This document shows, in pieces, positions 9,779 through 18,599 of a DNA stretch of 64,000 nt. A program made the position numbers and the translations under genes. Within the stretch, counting starts at the first letter, position 1; each line of letters starts with the position of its first letter. The DNA lies in NCBI RefSeq assembly GCF_001267535.1, contig NZ_JRXE01000004.1, positions 146,428 through 210,427 of the forward strand, given 5' to 3'. The notes below the pieces were generated by a model. The model was given only the letters and a program-made list of their open reading frames with translations, was not told where the DNA came from and did no database searches. The DNA is from Winslowiella iniecta (GTDB lineage: Bacteria > Pseudomonadota > Gammaproteobacteria > Enterobacterales > Enterobacteriaceae).

Positions 9779-10549
9779 TTATACCCATTCGATCGCGATA
9801 TTTTTCGCCGTAAACGCCGCCAGCCTCTCTTCCGGCACACGCTTATCCACCACCATCAGCGAAATATCTTCGCATAACACGACCGAATAACGGGCGATGC
9901 CGGGAATTTTATCGGCGGTCAGCGCAACAATAATGTCGTTACTGCGCTCAACCACCGCTTTTTTGAATTCAGCATCTTCATAGTCAAATACCGTCAGTCC
10001 GGCATCGGCATCCATGGCACAACCGCCGAGAAAAGCCTGATCAAACCAGATATGGCTCAATTGCTGCTGCGGTGTGACGCCGAGGCTGCCGCCGGTCTGT
10101 TTCTGCAGCCGCCCTCCAAGCATAATCACTTCGCAGTGCGGATAGTTCATCAGCTCCACGGCAATCAGCGGCGAGTTGGTGACAACGGTCAGTTTCAGCT
10201 GCACCGGCAGTGCTTTCGCCATCGCCAGATTCGTTGAACCGGCATCAATATAAATACATCCGCCCTCCTTGACGCGCCGGGCGCAACCTGCGGCAATTGC
10301 AGTTTTTTCCGCACTGGATTCCCGCGCGCGATGGCTGAACGAGCCCGATTCCGTCACGATGCTGACGGCACCGCCATACACCTTTTTGCACACTCCCTCA
10401 CGCGCTAACTGCTGCAAATCTCGGCGGATAGTGTGTTCGGACACCTGTAACTGCGCGGAAAGGTCTGCGCATACTACCCGACCTTCATCACGGAGTTTCT
10501 GACGAATCAGGGATTGTCGCTGCTGCGGAAAAGCTGCATAATCGAGCAT
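9779..10549 (-). CDS. DeoR-family transcriptional regulator
   Basis: The start at 10549 (MLDYAAFPQQRQSLI) is preferred to the upstream 10615 because AAAGGAA sits just before it; this gives 256 residues. Residues about 8-60 form the DeoR winged helix (LSAQLQVSEHTIRRDLQQLA). Residues 75-235 are the sugar-phosphate sensor domain, with IYIDAGSTNLAMA, VVTNSPLIAVEL and a C-terminal VVDKRVPEE. Such proteins usually repress sugar or nucleoside genes and respond to a phosphorylated sugar. It is divergent from the MFS gene at 10649 with a 99-bp shared promoter gap, so that gene is the likely target. The effector is unknown. Confidence 0.85.
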   Translation of the reverse strand: MLDYAAFPQQRQSLIRQKLRDEGRVVCADLSAQLQVSEHTIRRDLQQLAREGVCKKVYGGAVSIVTESGSFSHRARESSAEKTAIAAGCARRVKEGGCIYIDAGSTNLAMAKALPVQLKLTVVTNSPLIAVELMNYPHCEVIMLGGRLQKQTGGSLGVTPQQQLSHIWFDQAFLGGCAMDADAGLTVFDYEDAEFKKAVVERSNDIIVALTADKIPGIARYSVVLCEDISLMVVDKRVPEERLAAFTAKNIAIEWV

Positions 10550-10648
10550 TAAATTTCCTTTATTTACCGTAATCGAGCAGAAATGAGCATACAGCATTAT
10601 CCCTGACGCATTCAATTTATCGATAACGGTGTAAGAGAACTTAGCGAA

Positions 10649-11815
10649 ATGTCAGATTACTCAAGGTCTTTACCGCAGCAGAGTGCCGATTTTATCCCGG
10701 CGAAGCGTGAACAGGGCGCAACCCGGTTGATGTTTTTTATTGCCGGTTTCGCCACTGCCGCGTGGGCGGCGCTGGTGCCGTTTGCCAAACTGAATACCGG
10801 CGTCAATGACGGCACGCTCGGGCTGTTGCTGCTGTGCCTTGGCGGTGGCGCGCTGGTGGCAATGCCGTTAACCGGGGTATTAACCACGCGTTTCGGCTGC
10901 CGTGCGGTGCTGATCACCTCAGTATTTATCTTCAGCCTGATTATGCCGTTGCTGGCGGTGATCCCTGACAGCGCCATGCTGGCGCTGGCGCTGCTCGGTT
11001 TTGGCGTGGGGATCGGTATTACCGACTGTGCAATGAATGTGCAGGCGATAATTGTTGAGAAAGCGTCGTCGAAGCCGGTTATGTCCGGGTTTCACGGCTT
11101 TTATAGCATTGGTGGTATCGCCGGAGCCGGTGCGATGAGCGGAATGATGTTACTCGGCCTCTCGCCATTCAGTGCCACTTTAATCATCGCACTACTGGTG
11201 TTGCTGCTGCTGCTGCTCAGTATCCGTGGTTTACTGAACTATGCCAATCCCGCCGAGGGGCCAGCTTTTGCGCTGCCGCGCGGCGCGGTACTGGTACTGG
11301 GCGCTATCTGTTTTGCCGTGTTCCTCGCCGAAGGGGCGGTACTTGACTGGAGTGCGGTGTTCCTCACCGAATACCGCGCATTACCCGACTCTGCTGGCGG
11401 CCTCGGTTTTGCCTGTTTCGCTGCTACCATGACCCTCGGGCGTCTAACTGGTGATCGCATCGTCGCGCGTTTTGGTCGTTATCCGGTGGTGATTGTCGGT
11501 GCCGTAGTGGCGGCGAGCGGTCTCGCCCTGACGATTTTTGTTCCGTTCTGGATATTTTCCCTGATTGGTTATGCGCTGATCGGCATCGGCTGCGCCAATA
11601 TCGTACCGGTGATGTTTTCAGCCATCGGCAGACAAACCAGTATGCCGCAGGCGGTTGCTGTACCGGCTATCTCGACGATGGGCTATATGGGCGTGCTCGC
11701 CGGGCCAGCGAGCATCGGCTTTGTAGCCCACTACAGTAGCCTGCCGGTGGCGTTTATGCTGGTAGCGCTGTTGCTGCTGGTCGTCGCGTGGGTGGCGCGG
11801 CGCGTCAAAATGTAA
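10649..11815 (+). CDS. MFS transporter, YbjJ-like
   Basis: A 388-residue protein with 12 predicted membrane helices and a short polar N-terminus. The segment GITDCAMNVQAIIVE followed by MSGFHGFYSIGGIAGA matches the YbjJ/FucP-like MFS subgroup, where a GxxxxAMNxxG-type helix is followed by HGxYSxGxxxG. The second half carries ATMTLGRLTGDRIVARFGR, the MFS loop motif. The substrate is unknown; the divergent DeoR regulator suggests a sugar or sugar-like compound. A hairpin at 11827 ends the gene before the lldR operator region. Confidence 0.83.
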   Translation: MSDYSRSLPQQSADFIPAKREQGATRLMFFIAGFATAAWAALVPFAKLNTGVNDGTLGLLLLCLGGGALVAMPLTGVLTTRFGCRAVLITSVFIFSLIMPLLAVIPDSAMLALALLGFGVGIGITDCAMNVQAIIVEKASSKPVMSGFHGFYSIGGIAGAGAMSGMMLLGLSPFSATLIIALLVLLLLLLSIRGLLNYANPAEGPAFALPRGAVLVLGAICFAVFLAEGAVLDWSAVFLTEYRALPDSAGGLGFACFAATMTLGRLTGDRIVARFGRYPVVIVGAVVAASGLALTIFVPFWIFSLIGYALIGIGCANIVPVMFSAIGRQTSMPQAVAVPAISTMGYMGVLAGPASIGFVAHYSSLPVAFMLVALLLLVVAWVARRVKM

Positions 11816-11826
11816 ATTCCTCCCTT

Positions 11827-11845
11827 GCCGCGCGTTCTGCGCGGC
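11827..11845. terminator. Hairpin after the MFS gene
   Basis: GCCGCGC pairs with GCGCGGC around GTTCT, 11 nt after the stop. It is followed by AGTTATTGG rather than a T run, and it insulates the MFS gene from the lldR promoter. Confidence 0.5.
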
Positions 11846-11850
11846 AGTTA

Positions 11851-11863
11851 TTGGTCCTACCAA
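11851..11863. promoter_or_regulatory. LldR operator, distal site
   Basis: TTGGTCCTACCAA is a near-perfect dyad of the FadR/PdhR/LldR type (TTGGT-N3-ACCAA). It is the exact reverse complement of the proximal site at 11967. The sites are 116 bp apart, close to 11 helical turns, like the two E. coli lld operators that act together. Confidence 0.8.
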
Positions 11864-11966
11864 TATCGTCATAACATCGCGGGCGATCACAGATAAGTGA
11901 AAATTACCCGCTGCAAGGTTGCATGAAAATAACACCAGATTAACACTACTGCTCCGTTACGCTTTT

Positions 11967-11979
11967 TTGGTAGGACCAA
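11967..11979. promoter_or_regulatory. LldR operator, proximal site
   Basis: TTGGTAGGACCAA lies 44 bp before the lldR start and mirrors the distal site at 11851. A pair of such sites is the known arrangement for lactate-responsive control by LldR. Confidence 0.8.
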
Positions 11980-12022
11980 TATTGACAATGGTCTGTTGCC
12001 CGCTGAACCGTCAGGAAAAAAG

Positions 12023-12817
12023 ATGAGCAGTAAACTTAATCCCCCGCGTCCGGCAGACCCGCTGGTGAGCAGGCTGAAGGCGTTAATTGACGATCGAAAA
12101 CTGCAGGCAGGAATGCGCCTGCCCGCCGAACGCCAACTGGCAGCCGAGCTGGGCGTATCACGCTCGTCACTGCGCGAGGCCATCCAGCAGCTGATCAGCG
12201 TTGGCATGCTGGTCAGCCGACGCGGAGACGGTACCCGATTGCGCGAGCAGATCGCGCTGTGGACCGATTTGAGCATCGTTGAACCGTTACGCCAGCTGGT
12301 TGAGGACGATCCTGATTATCGTTATGACATCCTTGAAGCGCGCCATGCCATTGAAGCCAGCACCGCATGGTATGCCGCCTTACGTGCTACCGAGGCGGAT
12401 AAAGAGCAGCTGCAATATGCCTTTGATGCCACCCTGAAACTGAAGGACAGTGACGATCCGGCACTGGCCGCGCAGGCGGATGTGCGCTTTCATCTGGCGA
12501 TCGCGGTGGCTTCACACAATCTGGTGTTGCTGCAAACCATGCGCGGCTTTTTTGATCTGATGCAGACGTCGGTGCTGCAAAGCCGCCAGCGCATGTACAG
12601 CCAGCCGGTGATTTTTTCCCGCCTGACTGACCAGCATCACGCATTGTTACAGGCGATTGTTGGTGGTGACGCCGAAGCAGCACGTCAGGCGGCGATGACC
12701 CATCTGGGTTTTGTCCATGACACGATGAGAAGCTTACATGAAGACGAAGCACGCCAGCAGCGGTTGATGCGCTTGCCGGGCAACGTACTGAAATCACATA
12801 AGGAAGGCGAAGAATGA
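12023..12817 (+). CDS. lldR: GntR-family lactate regulator LldR
   Basis: The start at 12023 ([10 protein letters not shown]) has AGGAAAAAAG before it; the frame is open further upstream but without a ribosome site. The 264-residue product has a FadR-type winged helix (residues about 25-75: [20 protein letters not shown]) and an all-helical ligand domain with [35 protein letters not shown] and MRGFFDLMQ, all closely matching E. coli LldR. LldR represses, and with L-lactate helps activate, the lld genes. It overlaps lldD by 4 nt. In E. coli the order is lldPRD; here no lactate permease precedes it. Confidence 0.9.
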   Translation: MSSKLNPPRPADPLVSRLKALIDDRKLQAGMRLPAERQLAAELGVSRSSLREAIQQLISVGMLVSRRGDGTRLREQIALWTDLSIVEPLRQLVEDDPDYRYDILEARHAIEASTAWYAALRATEADKEQLQYAFDATLKLKDSDDPALAAQADVRFHLAIAVASHNLVLLQTMRGFFDLMQTSVLQSRQRMYSQPVIFSRLTDQHHALLQAIVGGDAEAARQAAMTHLGFVHDTMRSLHEDEARQQRLMRLPGNVLKSHKEGEE

Positions 12818-13956
12818 TCATTTCCGCTTCAACGGATTATCGGGCGGCCGCGCAGCGGAAACTCCCGCCGTTTCTGTTTCACTATATTGATGGCGGGGCG
12901 TATGGCGAGCACACTTTACGGCGCAATACCGCAGATTTAGCCGATATTGCTCTGCGTCAGCGTGTGCTGAAAAATATGTCGGCACTGAGTCTGGAAACGA
13001 CGCTGTTCGGGGAAAAACTGGCGATGCCGGTGGTGCTGGCACCGGTCGGACTGACCGGTATGTATGCGCGTCGTGGTGAAGTGCAGGCGGCGCGCGCGGC
13101 GGCGAAAAAAGGCATTCCGTTTACGCTTTCGACGGTCTCGGTCTGCCCGATTGAAGAAGTGGCACCGGCTATTGACCGGCCAATGTGGTTTCAGCTGTAT
13201 GTGCTGAAAGACAGGGGCTTTATGCGCAATGCGCTGGAACGTGCGCAGGCTGCCGGGGTGAAAACGCTGGTGTTTACCGTGGATATGCCGGTACCCGGTG
13301 CGCGCTACCGCGATGCCCACTCCGGTATGAGCGGCCCGAACGCCGCGGCGCGCCGTATTATGCAGGCGATGACGCATCCGCAGTGGGCGTGGGATGTCGG
13401 GCTAAACGGTAAACCGCACGATCTGGGTAACGTTTCAGCCTACCGCGGTAAACCGACCACGCTGGAGGATTATATTGGCTGGCTCGGGGCCAACTTCGAT
13501 CCGTCAATTTCATGGCAGGATCTGGAGTGGATCCGTGAATTCTGGCAGGGGCCGATGATTATTAAAGGCATTCTGGATGCGGAAGATGCCAAAGATGCGG
13601 TGAAATTCGGCGCTGACGGCATTATTGTCTCGAATCACGGTGGCCGCCAGCTGGATGGCGTACTCTCCAGCGCCCGCGCGCTGCCAGCAATTGCTGACGC
13701 GGTAAAAGGCGACATCACTATTCTGGCCGATTCCGGCATTCGTACCGGCCTCGACGTGGTGCGTATGATTGCGCTGGGCGCTGACAGCGTACTGCTGGGG
13801 CGGGCATTTGTTTATGCGCTGGCAGCCGCCGGTGAGGCGGGAGTGATTAACCTGCTGGAACTGATGGAAAAGGAGATGCGCGTGGCGATGACCCTGACCG
13901 GTGCGAAATCCATCAGCGAAATCAGTCGTGAATCGCTGGTGTCGTTACCGGCCTGA
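12814..13956 (+). CDS. lldD: L-lactate dehydrogenase, FMN-dependent, quinone-linked
   Basis: A 380-residue member of the FMN-dependent alpha-hydroxy-acid dehydrogenases. It begins [20 protein letters not shown] and shows [11 protein letters not shown], the [18 protein letters not shown] barrel segment, [14 protein letters not shown] and the active-site [10 protein letters not shown] containing the catalytic histidine. The C-terminal [19 protein letters not shown] and [14 protein letters not shown] bind the FMN phosphate. The enzyme oxidises L-lactate to pyruvate at the inner membrane and passes electrons to quinone. An ATGA overlap with lldR shows translational coupling. Slightly shorter than E. 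coli LldD (396) but with all motifs present. Confidence 0.93.
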   Translation: MIISASTDYRAAAQRKLPPFLFHYIDGGAYGEHTLRRNTADLADIALRQRVLKNMSALSLETTLFGEKLAMPVVLAPVGLTGMYARRGEVQAARAAAKKGIPFTLSTVSVCPIEEVAPAIDRPMWFQLYVLKDRGFMRNALERAQAAGVKTLVFTVDMPVPGARYRDAHSGMSGPNAAARRIMQAMTHPQWAWDVGLNGKPHDLGNVSAYRGKPTTLEDYIGWLGANFDPSISWQDLEWIREFWQGPMIIKGILDAEDAKDAVKFGADGIIVSNHGGRQLDGVLSSARALPAIADAVKGDITILADSGIRTGLDVVRMIALGADSVLLGRAFVYALAAAGEAGVINLLELMEKEMRVAMTLTGAKSISEISRESLVSLPA

Positions 13957-13973
13957 AGCGGTAGGGGAATTCT

Positions 13974-13996
13974 CTTGCCCGTTCAGTGCGGGCAGG
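13974..13996. terminator. Hairpin after lldD
   Basis: TGCCCG pairs with CGGGCA around TTCAGTG, extended by flanking C-T/G-G. It stands in the 41-bp convergent gap between lldD and the YjbR-like gene and could serve both. Confidence 0.55.
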
Positions 13997-13997
13997 A

Positions 13998-14357
13998 TTA
14001 TTCCTGCTGAGTTAACCGATCGCGTTCTGATTTTTTCAGCTTCGCCACCACCAGATGATAAGAACGGATGATCAAGTCTTGCAGCATGCCATCATCAATT
14101 TCACCGCTTAAGCTGATGGTCATCCAGTGTTTTTTATCCATGTAGTAACCGGGTTTTATCGCGGCGAATTCATCCACTAAAAATGCCACATCGGCTGGCG
14201 TGCCTTTCAGCGTCACTCGGGCGACCGCTTCCTGCTGCGAGACCACCGCAAACATTTTACCCATCACCTTAAACACCAATGCCTGCGGGCCAAATGGCAG
14301 GCCGGACTCTGCCGCTTTCTGGCTTAAAAGAAATAACTCAACGTCTTTTTGATTCAT
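13998..14357 (-). CDS. MmcQ/YjbR-family protein
   Basis: The start at 14357 (MNQKDVELFLLSQ) has GGAG before it and gives 119 residues; the longer upstream frame has no support. The order of elements fits the YjbR/MmcQ (CyaY-like fold) family: GPQALVFKVMGKMFAVV, then RVTLKGTPADVAFLVDE, then KPGYYMDKKHWMTISL and a final helix with a basic tail. Family members are small cytosolic proteins often annotated as DNA-binding; no biochemical role is established. It stands alone, convergent with lldD. Confidence 0.78.
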   Translation of the reverse strand: MNQKDVELFLLSQKAAESGLPFGPQALVFKVMGKMFAVVSQQEAVARVTLKGTPADVAFLVDEFAAIKPGYYMDKKHWMTISLSGEIDDGMLQDLIIRSYHLVVAKLKKSERDRLTQQE

Positions 14358-14588
14358 GTTTACTCTCCGTGATGCAACCGGGCAGCGGTTGATTGACTCG
14401 CTATCTGTCACGAATTTATGACTTACCCAATGTGGCCTTTTAAATACAACTCCGACCAGAAAAAAACATTTCCAATTAATTGTACAAAAATAAGATTGTT
14501 GTATAGATTTGTTTTGTACCAACCTACAGCATGGTGAAGCCAGATACCTTGCGGCACAACTGAAGTTGGCAGCAGCACGCCGTTTCAG

Positions 14589-14608
14589 ATGTTTTTTAAA
14601 GTTGTACA
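14589..14608 (+). promoter_or_regulatory. Motif shared upstream of the ariR-like gene and ycgZ
   Basis: ATGTTTTTTAAAGTTGTACA lies 50 nt before the small ariR-like gene and agrees at 17 of 20 positions with the sequence at 15325-15344 upstream of ycgZ. The flanks form a GATGT/ACATC inverted repeat. This points to common control of the two transcription units by one factor. Confidence 0.55.
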
Positions 14609-14657
14609 TCATCGCCCGCTTTGCGGGCTGAGCAACTTAACTTTTGAGAGTTTGAAA

Positions 14658-14915
14658 ATGCATGCAAAAATTGCCGCAAAAGAATTTAATACCGAGTCGC
14701 AAATTACTGATTATTTTAAGAACACTGGTGATCTTTACCAGAGCGAATCTGCGGTTATTGAGTCAATTTATCAAGAGCTGTTAAGCGTAAAAACCAAAGT
14801 CAGAAGTCGGGACGTGATTCTGAATCTGATTGATAAACTTGAGAGTGAAAACGATGTGCTACAGGCAGATATCTATCGTAAGGCACTTGAGTTAGTGGTC
14901 TCTCAGGGTCAATAA
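14658..14915 (+). CDS. AriR/YmgB-family connector protein (first copy)
   Basis: 85 residues, start ATG 14658 with GAGAG upstream. The pattern is that of E. coli AriR (YmgB): ITDYFKNTGDL, then ESAVIESIYQELL, RSRDVILNLIDKLE and DVLQADIYRKALELVV. AriR is a small helical dimer tied to biofilm, acid resistance and the Rcs phosphorelay. This copy shares most of the framework with the second one at 16209, so the two are paralogues. It has its own upstream region and is convergent with the small gene at 14942. Confidence 0.75.
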   Translation: MHAKIAAKEFNTESQITDYFKNTGDLYQSESAVIESIYQELLSVKTKVRSRDVILNLIDKLESENDVLQADIYRKALELVVSQGQ

Positions 14916-14941
14916 AATTAACCCACTGAAATGTAACACTA

Positions 14942-15145
14942 TCAAGGAAGACCTTCTGTGACACTATGCCTGGCCAACAGATAGAGGTGCTTTTGTTGGT
15001 CACTTGAGGCCTGCGCGCCTTGTAGCTGCAGAATAAGGATGATGTTACGCGGCTCGACTGCCTGACCGCAGCGAATCAATTCAAATACCGCTCTGCCGAT
15101 AACTTCACAGACTTGCTGGCGATGGCTGTGGTGACTGCTTTGCAC
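14942..15145 (-). CDS. YmgA-like small protein, minus strand
   Basis: The GTG at 15145 has GGGAG 5 nt upstream and is preferred to the GTG at 15151, which touches the same site; this gives 67 residues. The sequence VCEVIGRAVFELIRCGQAVE followed by RNIILILQLQGAQAS and a final helix has the same plan as YmgA (G-x-A-V-x-x-L-I-R, then helix, then basic tail) and as the gene at 15844. It faces the ariR-like gene at 14658 and reads away from ycgZ. It would be the fifth member of this family in 1.8 kb. Confidence 0.6.
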   Translation of the reverse strand: MQSSHHSHRQQVCEVIGRAVFELIRCGQAVEPRNIILILQLQGAQASSDQQKHLYLLARHSVTEGLP

Positions 15146-15324
15146 TTCCACTCCCGTTTCTGGTGAGGGTTACAGTGTATCACCTGAAAGCAAGCTGGCC
15201 TATTTACGCCCGCGATCTTTTCATGGTCGCGGCATCAGGATTTGCTGCCTGTCATCGGCTGTTATGTCAGCCTTAGCACTTTTTGCACAAACATCACTGC
15301 GGCAGATTGACAGAATTCCTATAC

Positions 15325-15344
15325 ATGTTTTTTAAAACTGTATA
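15325..15344 (+). promoter_or_regulatory. Motif shared upstream of ycgZ and the ariR-like gene
   Basis: ATGTTTTTTAAAACTGTATA lies 60 nt before ycgZ and matches 14589-14608 at 17 of 20 positions. A perfect TTGACA is at 15307-15312, but no standard-spaced -10 was found for it. TACA/TGTA arms flank the AT-rich core. Confidence 0.55.
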
Positions 15345-15403
15345 AGTTAGTCTTTCAAAAGACTTGGGCATTTTTAGAACTTTTCAACGCTGAGGGCAGA
15401 CAC

Positions 15404-15649
15404 ATGCGTCAGGATGGATTTAACACCAAACCCGATCAGGACATTGCCCGGTATTTTAATGAGGCCAGCTTACCGTCTCAGCAGGAAACACTGGGCCAGA
15501 TCGTTGTGGAGATCCTGCGTTCAGGTAAACATATCAACCGTAAAACCATCTGTGCCAAGTTGCTGGTCCGGCTTGAACTGTGCAGTTGCCAGCAGCAGGA
15601 AAGACATTATCAGGAACTTATTGGTATGCTTTTTGGTCGTGGGGATTGA
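15404..15649 (+). CDS. ycgZ: Connector protein YcgZ
   Basis: 81 residues with GAGGG 7 nt before the ATG. It follows E. coli YcgZ almost segment for segment: DIARYFNEASLPSQQETLGQ, IVVEILRSGKHINRKTICAK and a C-terminal HYQELIGMLFG. In E. coli ycgZ leads the ycgZ-ymgA-ariR(ymgB)-ymgC operon repressed by the blue-light-linked regulator BluR; products act through the Rcs system on biofilm and curli. Here it leads ymgA-like and ariR genes in the same order, although gaps are wide (about 70-190 nt). BluR and BluF genes are not in the window. Confidence 0.78.
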   Translation: MRQDGFNTKPDQDIARYFNEASLPSQQETLGQIVVEILRSGKHINRKTICAKLLVRLELCSCQQQERHYQELIGMLFGRGD

Positions 15650-15843
15650 GTATTACGTTGCTATGTTCTCCGAATGACTGATGTTTCTGCCTGAAATACT
15701 AGCCCGAAAATTCTGACAGGATCGCGTTCGCCAGGAGTTTTCTCCCTGCCGGAACCGGCCTGGAGGTTCGCTGCAAGCGAAACCCGTTCAAGTAACTGCC
15801 TCGTATCCATTCAGAGGCGCGTAACTGATTCAGAGAAGCTGTT

Positions 15844-16137
15844 ATGACCAGAAGTGATGAAGAAAAATTAACCGACATTATGATGGGCGAAGCCGTCCTT
15901 GCACTTATCCGCGCCGACGGCGTGATTAGTAACGCTGCGTTGATCCATCAGTTGCAACTGATGGCGAAAGCGGAGAGTGATGGCGTTAAACGCCGTGCCT
16001 GCCAACGCGCGATTAATGAAGTGAGAGCCAGTCAGGCAGACAGCCACAAACGCGTGACGCATGAAATTCGTGGCAGGGACAATGTCGTGCATCTGTTTAC
16101 CAGTGACGGACCGGCTGATGGCACCAAAAAACACTGA
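15844..16137 (+). CDS. ymgA: YmgA-like connector protein
   Basis: 97 residues. The N-terminal half (MGEAVLALIRADGVISNAAL, then IHQLQLMAKAESDGVKRRA) follows the plan of E. coli YmgA (GQAVLQILR...LIKQL), and the C-terminal tail is polar and low-complexity, also as in YmgA. It sits between ycgZ and ariR just as in E. coli. A 194-nt gap with a GGTTCGCT/AGCGAAACC hairpin separates it from ycgZ, so it may have reduced or separate expression. Confidence 0.62.
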   Translation: MTRSDEEKLTDIMMGEAVLALIRADGVISNAALIHQLQLMAKAESDGVKRRACQRAINEVRASQADSHKRVTHEIRGRDNVVHLFTSDGPADGTKKH

Positions 16138-16208
16138 GCAGAAACGGCATTACGACTTTGCTAAACAGCCCGGCAGCATAAACTATTAATAGTTCAGAGG
16201 AATTACCC

Positions 16209-16463
16209 ATGCAGCAGTCGTCTACAGAAAGTCAGCTTTCTGATTATATCGAAAACGGTGGTGAAGGGCATTCGGCCGAAGCTGAGTTCATCGGCGCCGT
16301 TATTAAGGAAATTGTCGCTTCAGGTAAGCATGTGACCAATAAGGCCGTTATCCTGAAACTGATTGAAAAGCTGGAAACCACGACAGATGCGGTGACGCAA
16401 GATATTTATCGTGACGCGCTGGAGCTGGTAGTGGGTCGTACGCCAGATGACCCCGAGTTTTAA
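16209..16463 (+). CDS. ariR: AriR (YmgB) biofilm/acid-resistance regulator, second copy
   Basis: 84 residues with AGAGGAA before the ATG. It aligns with E. coli AriR: SDYIENGGEG, EAEFIGAVIKEIV, SGKHVTNKAVILKLIEKLET and DIYRDALELVVGRTPDDPEF, where the final acidic tail matches the E. coli ending. AriR is a helical homodimer reported to affect biofilm formation and acid tolerance and to act with the RcsC sensor. It closes the ycgZ-ymgA-ariR group; the betT terminator follows on the other strand. Confidence 0.78.
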   Translation: MQQSSTESQLSDYIENGGEGHSAEAEFIGAVIKEIVASGKHVTNKAVILKLIEKLETTTDAVTQDIYRDALELVVGRTPDDPEF

Positions 16464-16528
16464 CCTACGTTTTTCGCCACCGCCGCGCTGACCCCACCTT
16501 TTTTTTAAAATACCCGCTTCTGATTACC

Positions 16529-16554
16529 GCAGGCCAGCAGAATCTCTGGCCTGC
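16529..16554. terminator. Hairpin between ariR and betT
   Basis: GCAGGCCAG pairs with CTGGCCTGC around an 8-nt loop in the convergent gap. T-rich DNA (16500-16506) precedes it on the plus strand; the A-rich side serves the betT transcript, so it may act in both directions. Confidence 0.65.
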
Positions 16555-16565
16555 GCTTCTGCTAA

Positions 16566-18599
16566 TTAAACATTGGGGAAGGTGATATTATTCCCCGGTG
16601 CTTCACGATGCAGGTGAATAAAGTTCAGGTGACGTTCATACTGGTCAAGGATATCAATAATGACCTGATCCTTACTGTAATCCATCAAATCATTGCCCTG
16701 ACTGCCCTCAAGCAGGAAAGTCTCCAGACGATAATAGGTAGATTTACCGCTACGCGCGCGATAGGTAAAGCCCGGTACCGAGTATTGCTGCGGCCACACC
16801 TGATAGACGAAATCCTGTTCTTCTCCCAGATTGACACGCAATTCGAGATGGCCCAGATTTTCATCATCAGCGGGCGGCAGGTTTTCCAGCGTCACTCTTC
16901 CGCCACGCAGTTCAAGCTCCTTGGCCACATCCTGCATGGCAGGTAACATCACGGTTTCCATCATCTGCTGGGTATAGCGAGTACCCGGATAATTCATTAA
17001 GCGTGAAAGCCGTTTTTTCCAGCTCAGGCGATCCTGCCCGCTTATCAGATAAGGTGCCGTATCACGGTTGGCGCTTACGCGGCGATAATCTTCAACTTTC
17101 AGTGATTTATATAATCCTGCCATCACAAAAAAGATCACGAAGCTGAACGGAAGACCCATGATGACCGTGGCATTCTGTAGTGCAGTGATACCGTTAGTCG
17201 ACAGCATTCCCAGCGTCAGCACACCAATGGTGACTGACCAGAAAATGCGCAGCCAGTTTGGCGCATCGCTGTTGATATCTTTTAGCTTCGAAGTAAAGTT
17301 ACCGAGTACCAGCGAGCCGGAATCTGCCGAGGTGACATAGAAAAGCATACCGGTGATGGTGGCGACCGACGCACTTAATTTAAATGCCGGATATTGCGCC
17401 AGCAGGCTGTAGAAACCACGCTCAGCATGCGACATCACTTCCTGCGCAAATCCCGCGTTACCATGGATGATCTCGTACAGTGCGGCATTACCAAACACTG
17501 AGAGCCATAGCAGGGTAAAGGTAAACGGAATAATCAGTGTGCCAAGCACAAACTCGCGGATAGTACGGCCACGGGAGATACGCGCCAGGAACAGGCCAAC
17601 AAACGGCGACCAGGCCACCCACCATGCCCAGAAGAACAGGGTCCAGCTGTTCATCCACTCACCAGGCCGGTCAAAAGCAAAGGTGTTTAACGTCATACCC
17701 ATAAAGCGATTGATATAGTCGCCAACGTTGAGTACCAGCGCGTTTAACAGGAATTCAGTATTACCGGCAAACAGCACGAACAGGATTAAACCTAACGCCA
17801 GGGCGACATTCAGCTCTGACAGAATACGAATACCCTTGTCGACACCCGAGGTGACGGAAATCGTCGCGATCACCACCGACAGTACAATTAACGCGGTTTG
17901 CGCTCCCAGGCCTTCCGGAATGTCGAACAGCACTTTCAGACCGTAGTTTAACTGCACGACGCCAATACCCAGCGTGGTGGCGATACCAAAGATGGTGCCG
18001 ACGACGGCGGCGATATCCACCGTATGGCCAATCGGGCCATTAATGCGTTTGCCAAAAATAGGGTAGAGCGCCGAACGGATGGTGAGCGGCAGATTGTAGC
18101 GATAGCTGAAGTAGCCCAGTGCAATGCCCATCAGCGCATACATTGACCAGCCGGTCAGACCGTAGTGGAACAGGGTCCATACCATCGCCTGACGGGCAGC
18201 TTCAAAGGTCTGCCCGGCGCCTTCAGGCGGCTGCATATATTGCGTCACTGGCTCTGCGACCGAGAAGAACATCAGGTCGATACCGATGCCCGCAGCAAAC
18301 AGCATGGCGGCCCAGCTGAGTACGCTGAACTCCGGTTTCGACTGTTCAGGGCCAAGTTTTATGGAGCCAAAGCGCGAGCAGGCAACAAACAGCACGAAAA
18401 CGATATAGACTGTGGCCGCTAACATGTAATACCAGCCAAATGTTGCCGATACCCAGTTTACTGCCTTTAGAATCCATCTGGCTGACAGATCGCTGTAAAA
18501 AATAGTCATCAAAGAAAACGCTAAAATCAGCCCGGCTGAGGTGTAGAACACCACGGGGTTGATTCTGTCTTTCTCTTCGGCAGGTGGATTATTCATCAA
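16566..18599 (-). CDS. betT: High-affinity choline transporter BetT (BCCT family)
   Basis: 677 residues, the same length as E. coli BetT and nearly collinear with it (for example NPVVFYTSAGLIL, SKPEFSVLSWAAMLFAAGIG, WTLFFWAWWVAWSPFVGLF). Twelve membrane helices occupy about residues 15-515; the last 150 or so residues form the cytosolic C-terminal domain that senses osmotic stress, ending LNFIHLHREAPG. It imports choline, driven by the proton gradient, for oxidation to glycine betaine. In E. coli betT is divergent from betIBA; here its neighbour is an unrelated DUF421 gene, so the oxidation genes must be elsewhere if present. A BetI-like operator lies 196 bp upstream. Confidence 0.95.
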   Translation of the reverse strand: MMNNPPAEEKDRINPVVFYTSAGLILAFSLMTIFYSDLSARWILKAVNWVSATFGWYYMLAATVYIVFVLFVACSRFGSIKLGPEQSKPEFSVLSWAAMLFAAGIGIDLMFFSVAEPVTQYMQPPEGAGQTFEAARQAMVWTLFHYGLTGWSMYALMGIALGYFSYRYNLPLTIRSALYPIFGKRINGPIGHTVDIAAVVGTIFGIATTLGIGVVQLNYGLKVLFDIPEGLGAQTALIVLSVVIATISVTSGVDKGIRILSELNVALALGLILFVLFAGNTEFLLNALVLNVGDYINRFMGMTLNTFAFDRPGEWMNSWTLFFWAWWVAWSPFVGLFLARISRGRTIREFVLGTLIIPFTFTLLWLSVFGNAALYEIIHGNAGFAQEVMSHAERGFYSLLAQYPAFKLSASVATITGMLFYVTSADSGSLVLGNFTSKLKDINSDAPNWLRIFWSVTIGVLTLGMLSTNGITALQNATVIMGLPFSFVIFFVMAGLYKSLKVEDYRRVSANRDTAPYLISGQDRLSWKKRLSRLMNYPGTRYTQQMMETVMLPAMQDVAKELELRGGRVTLENLPPADDENLGHLELRVNLGEEQDFVYQVWPQQYSVPGFTYRARSGKSTYYRLETFLLEGSQGNDLMDYSKDQVIIDILDQYERHLNFIHLHREAPGNNITFPNV

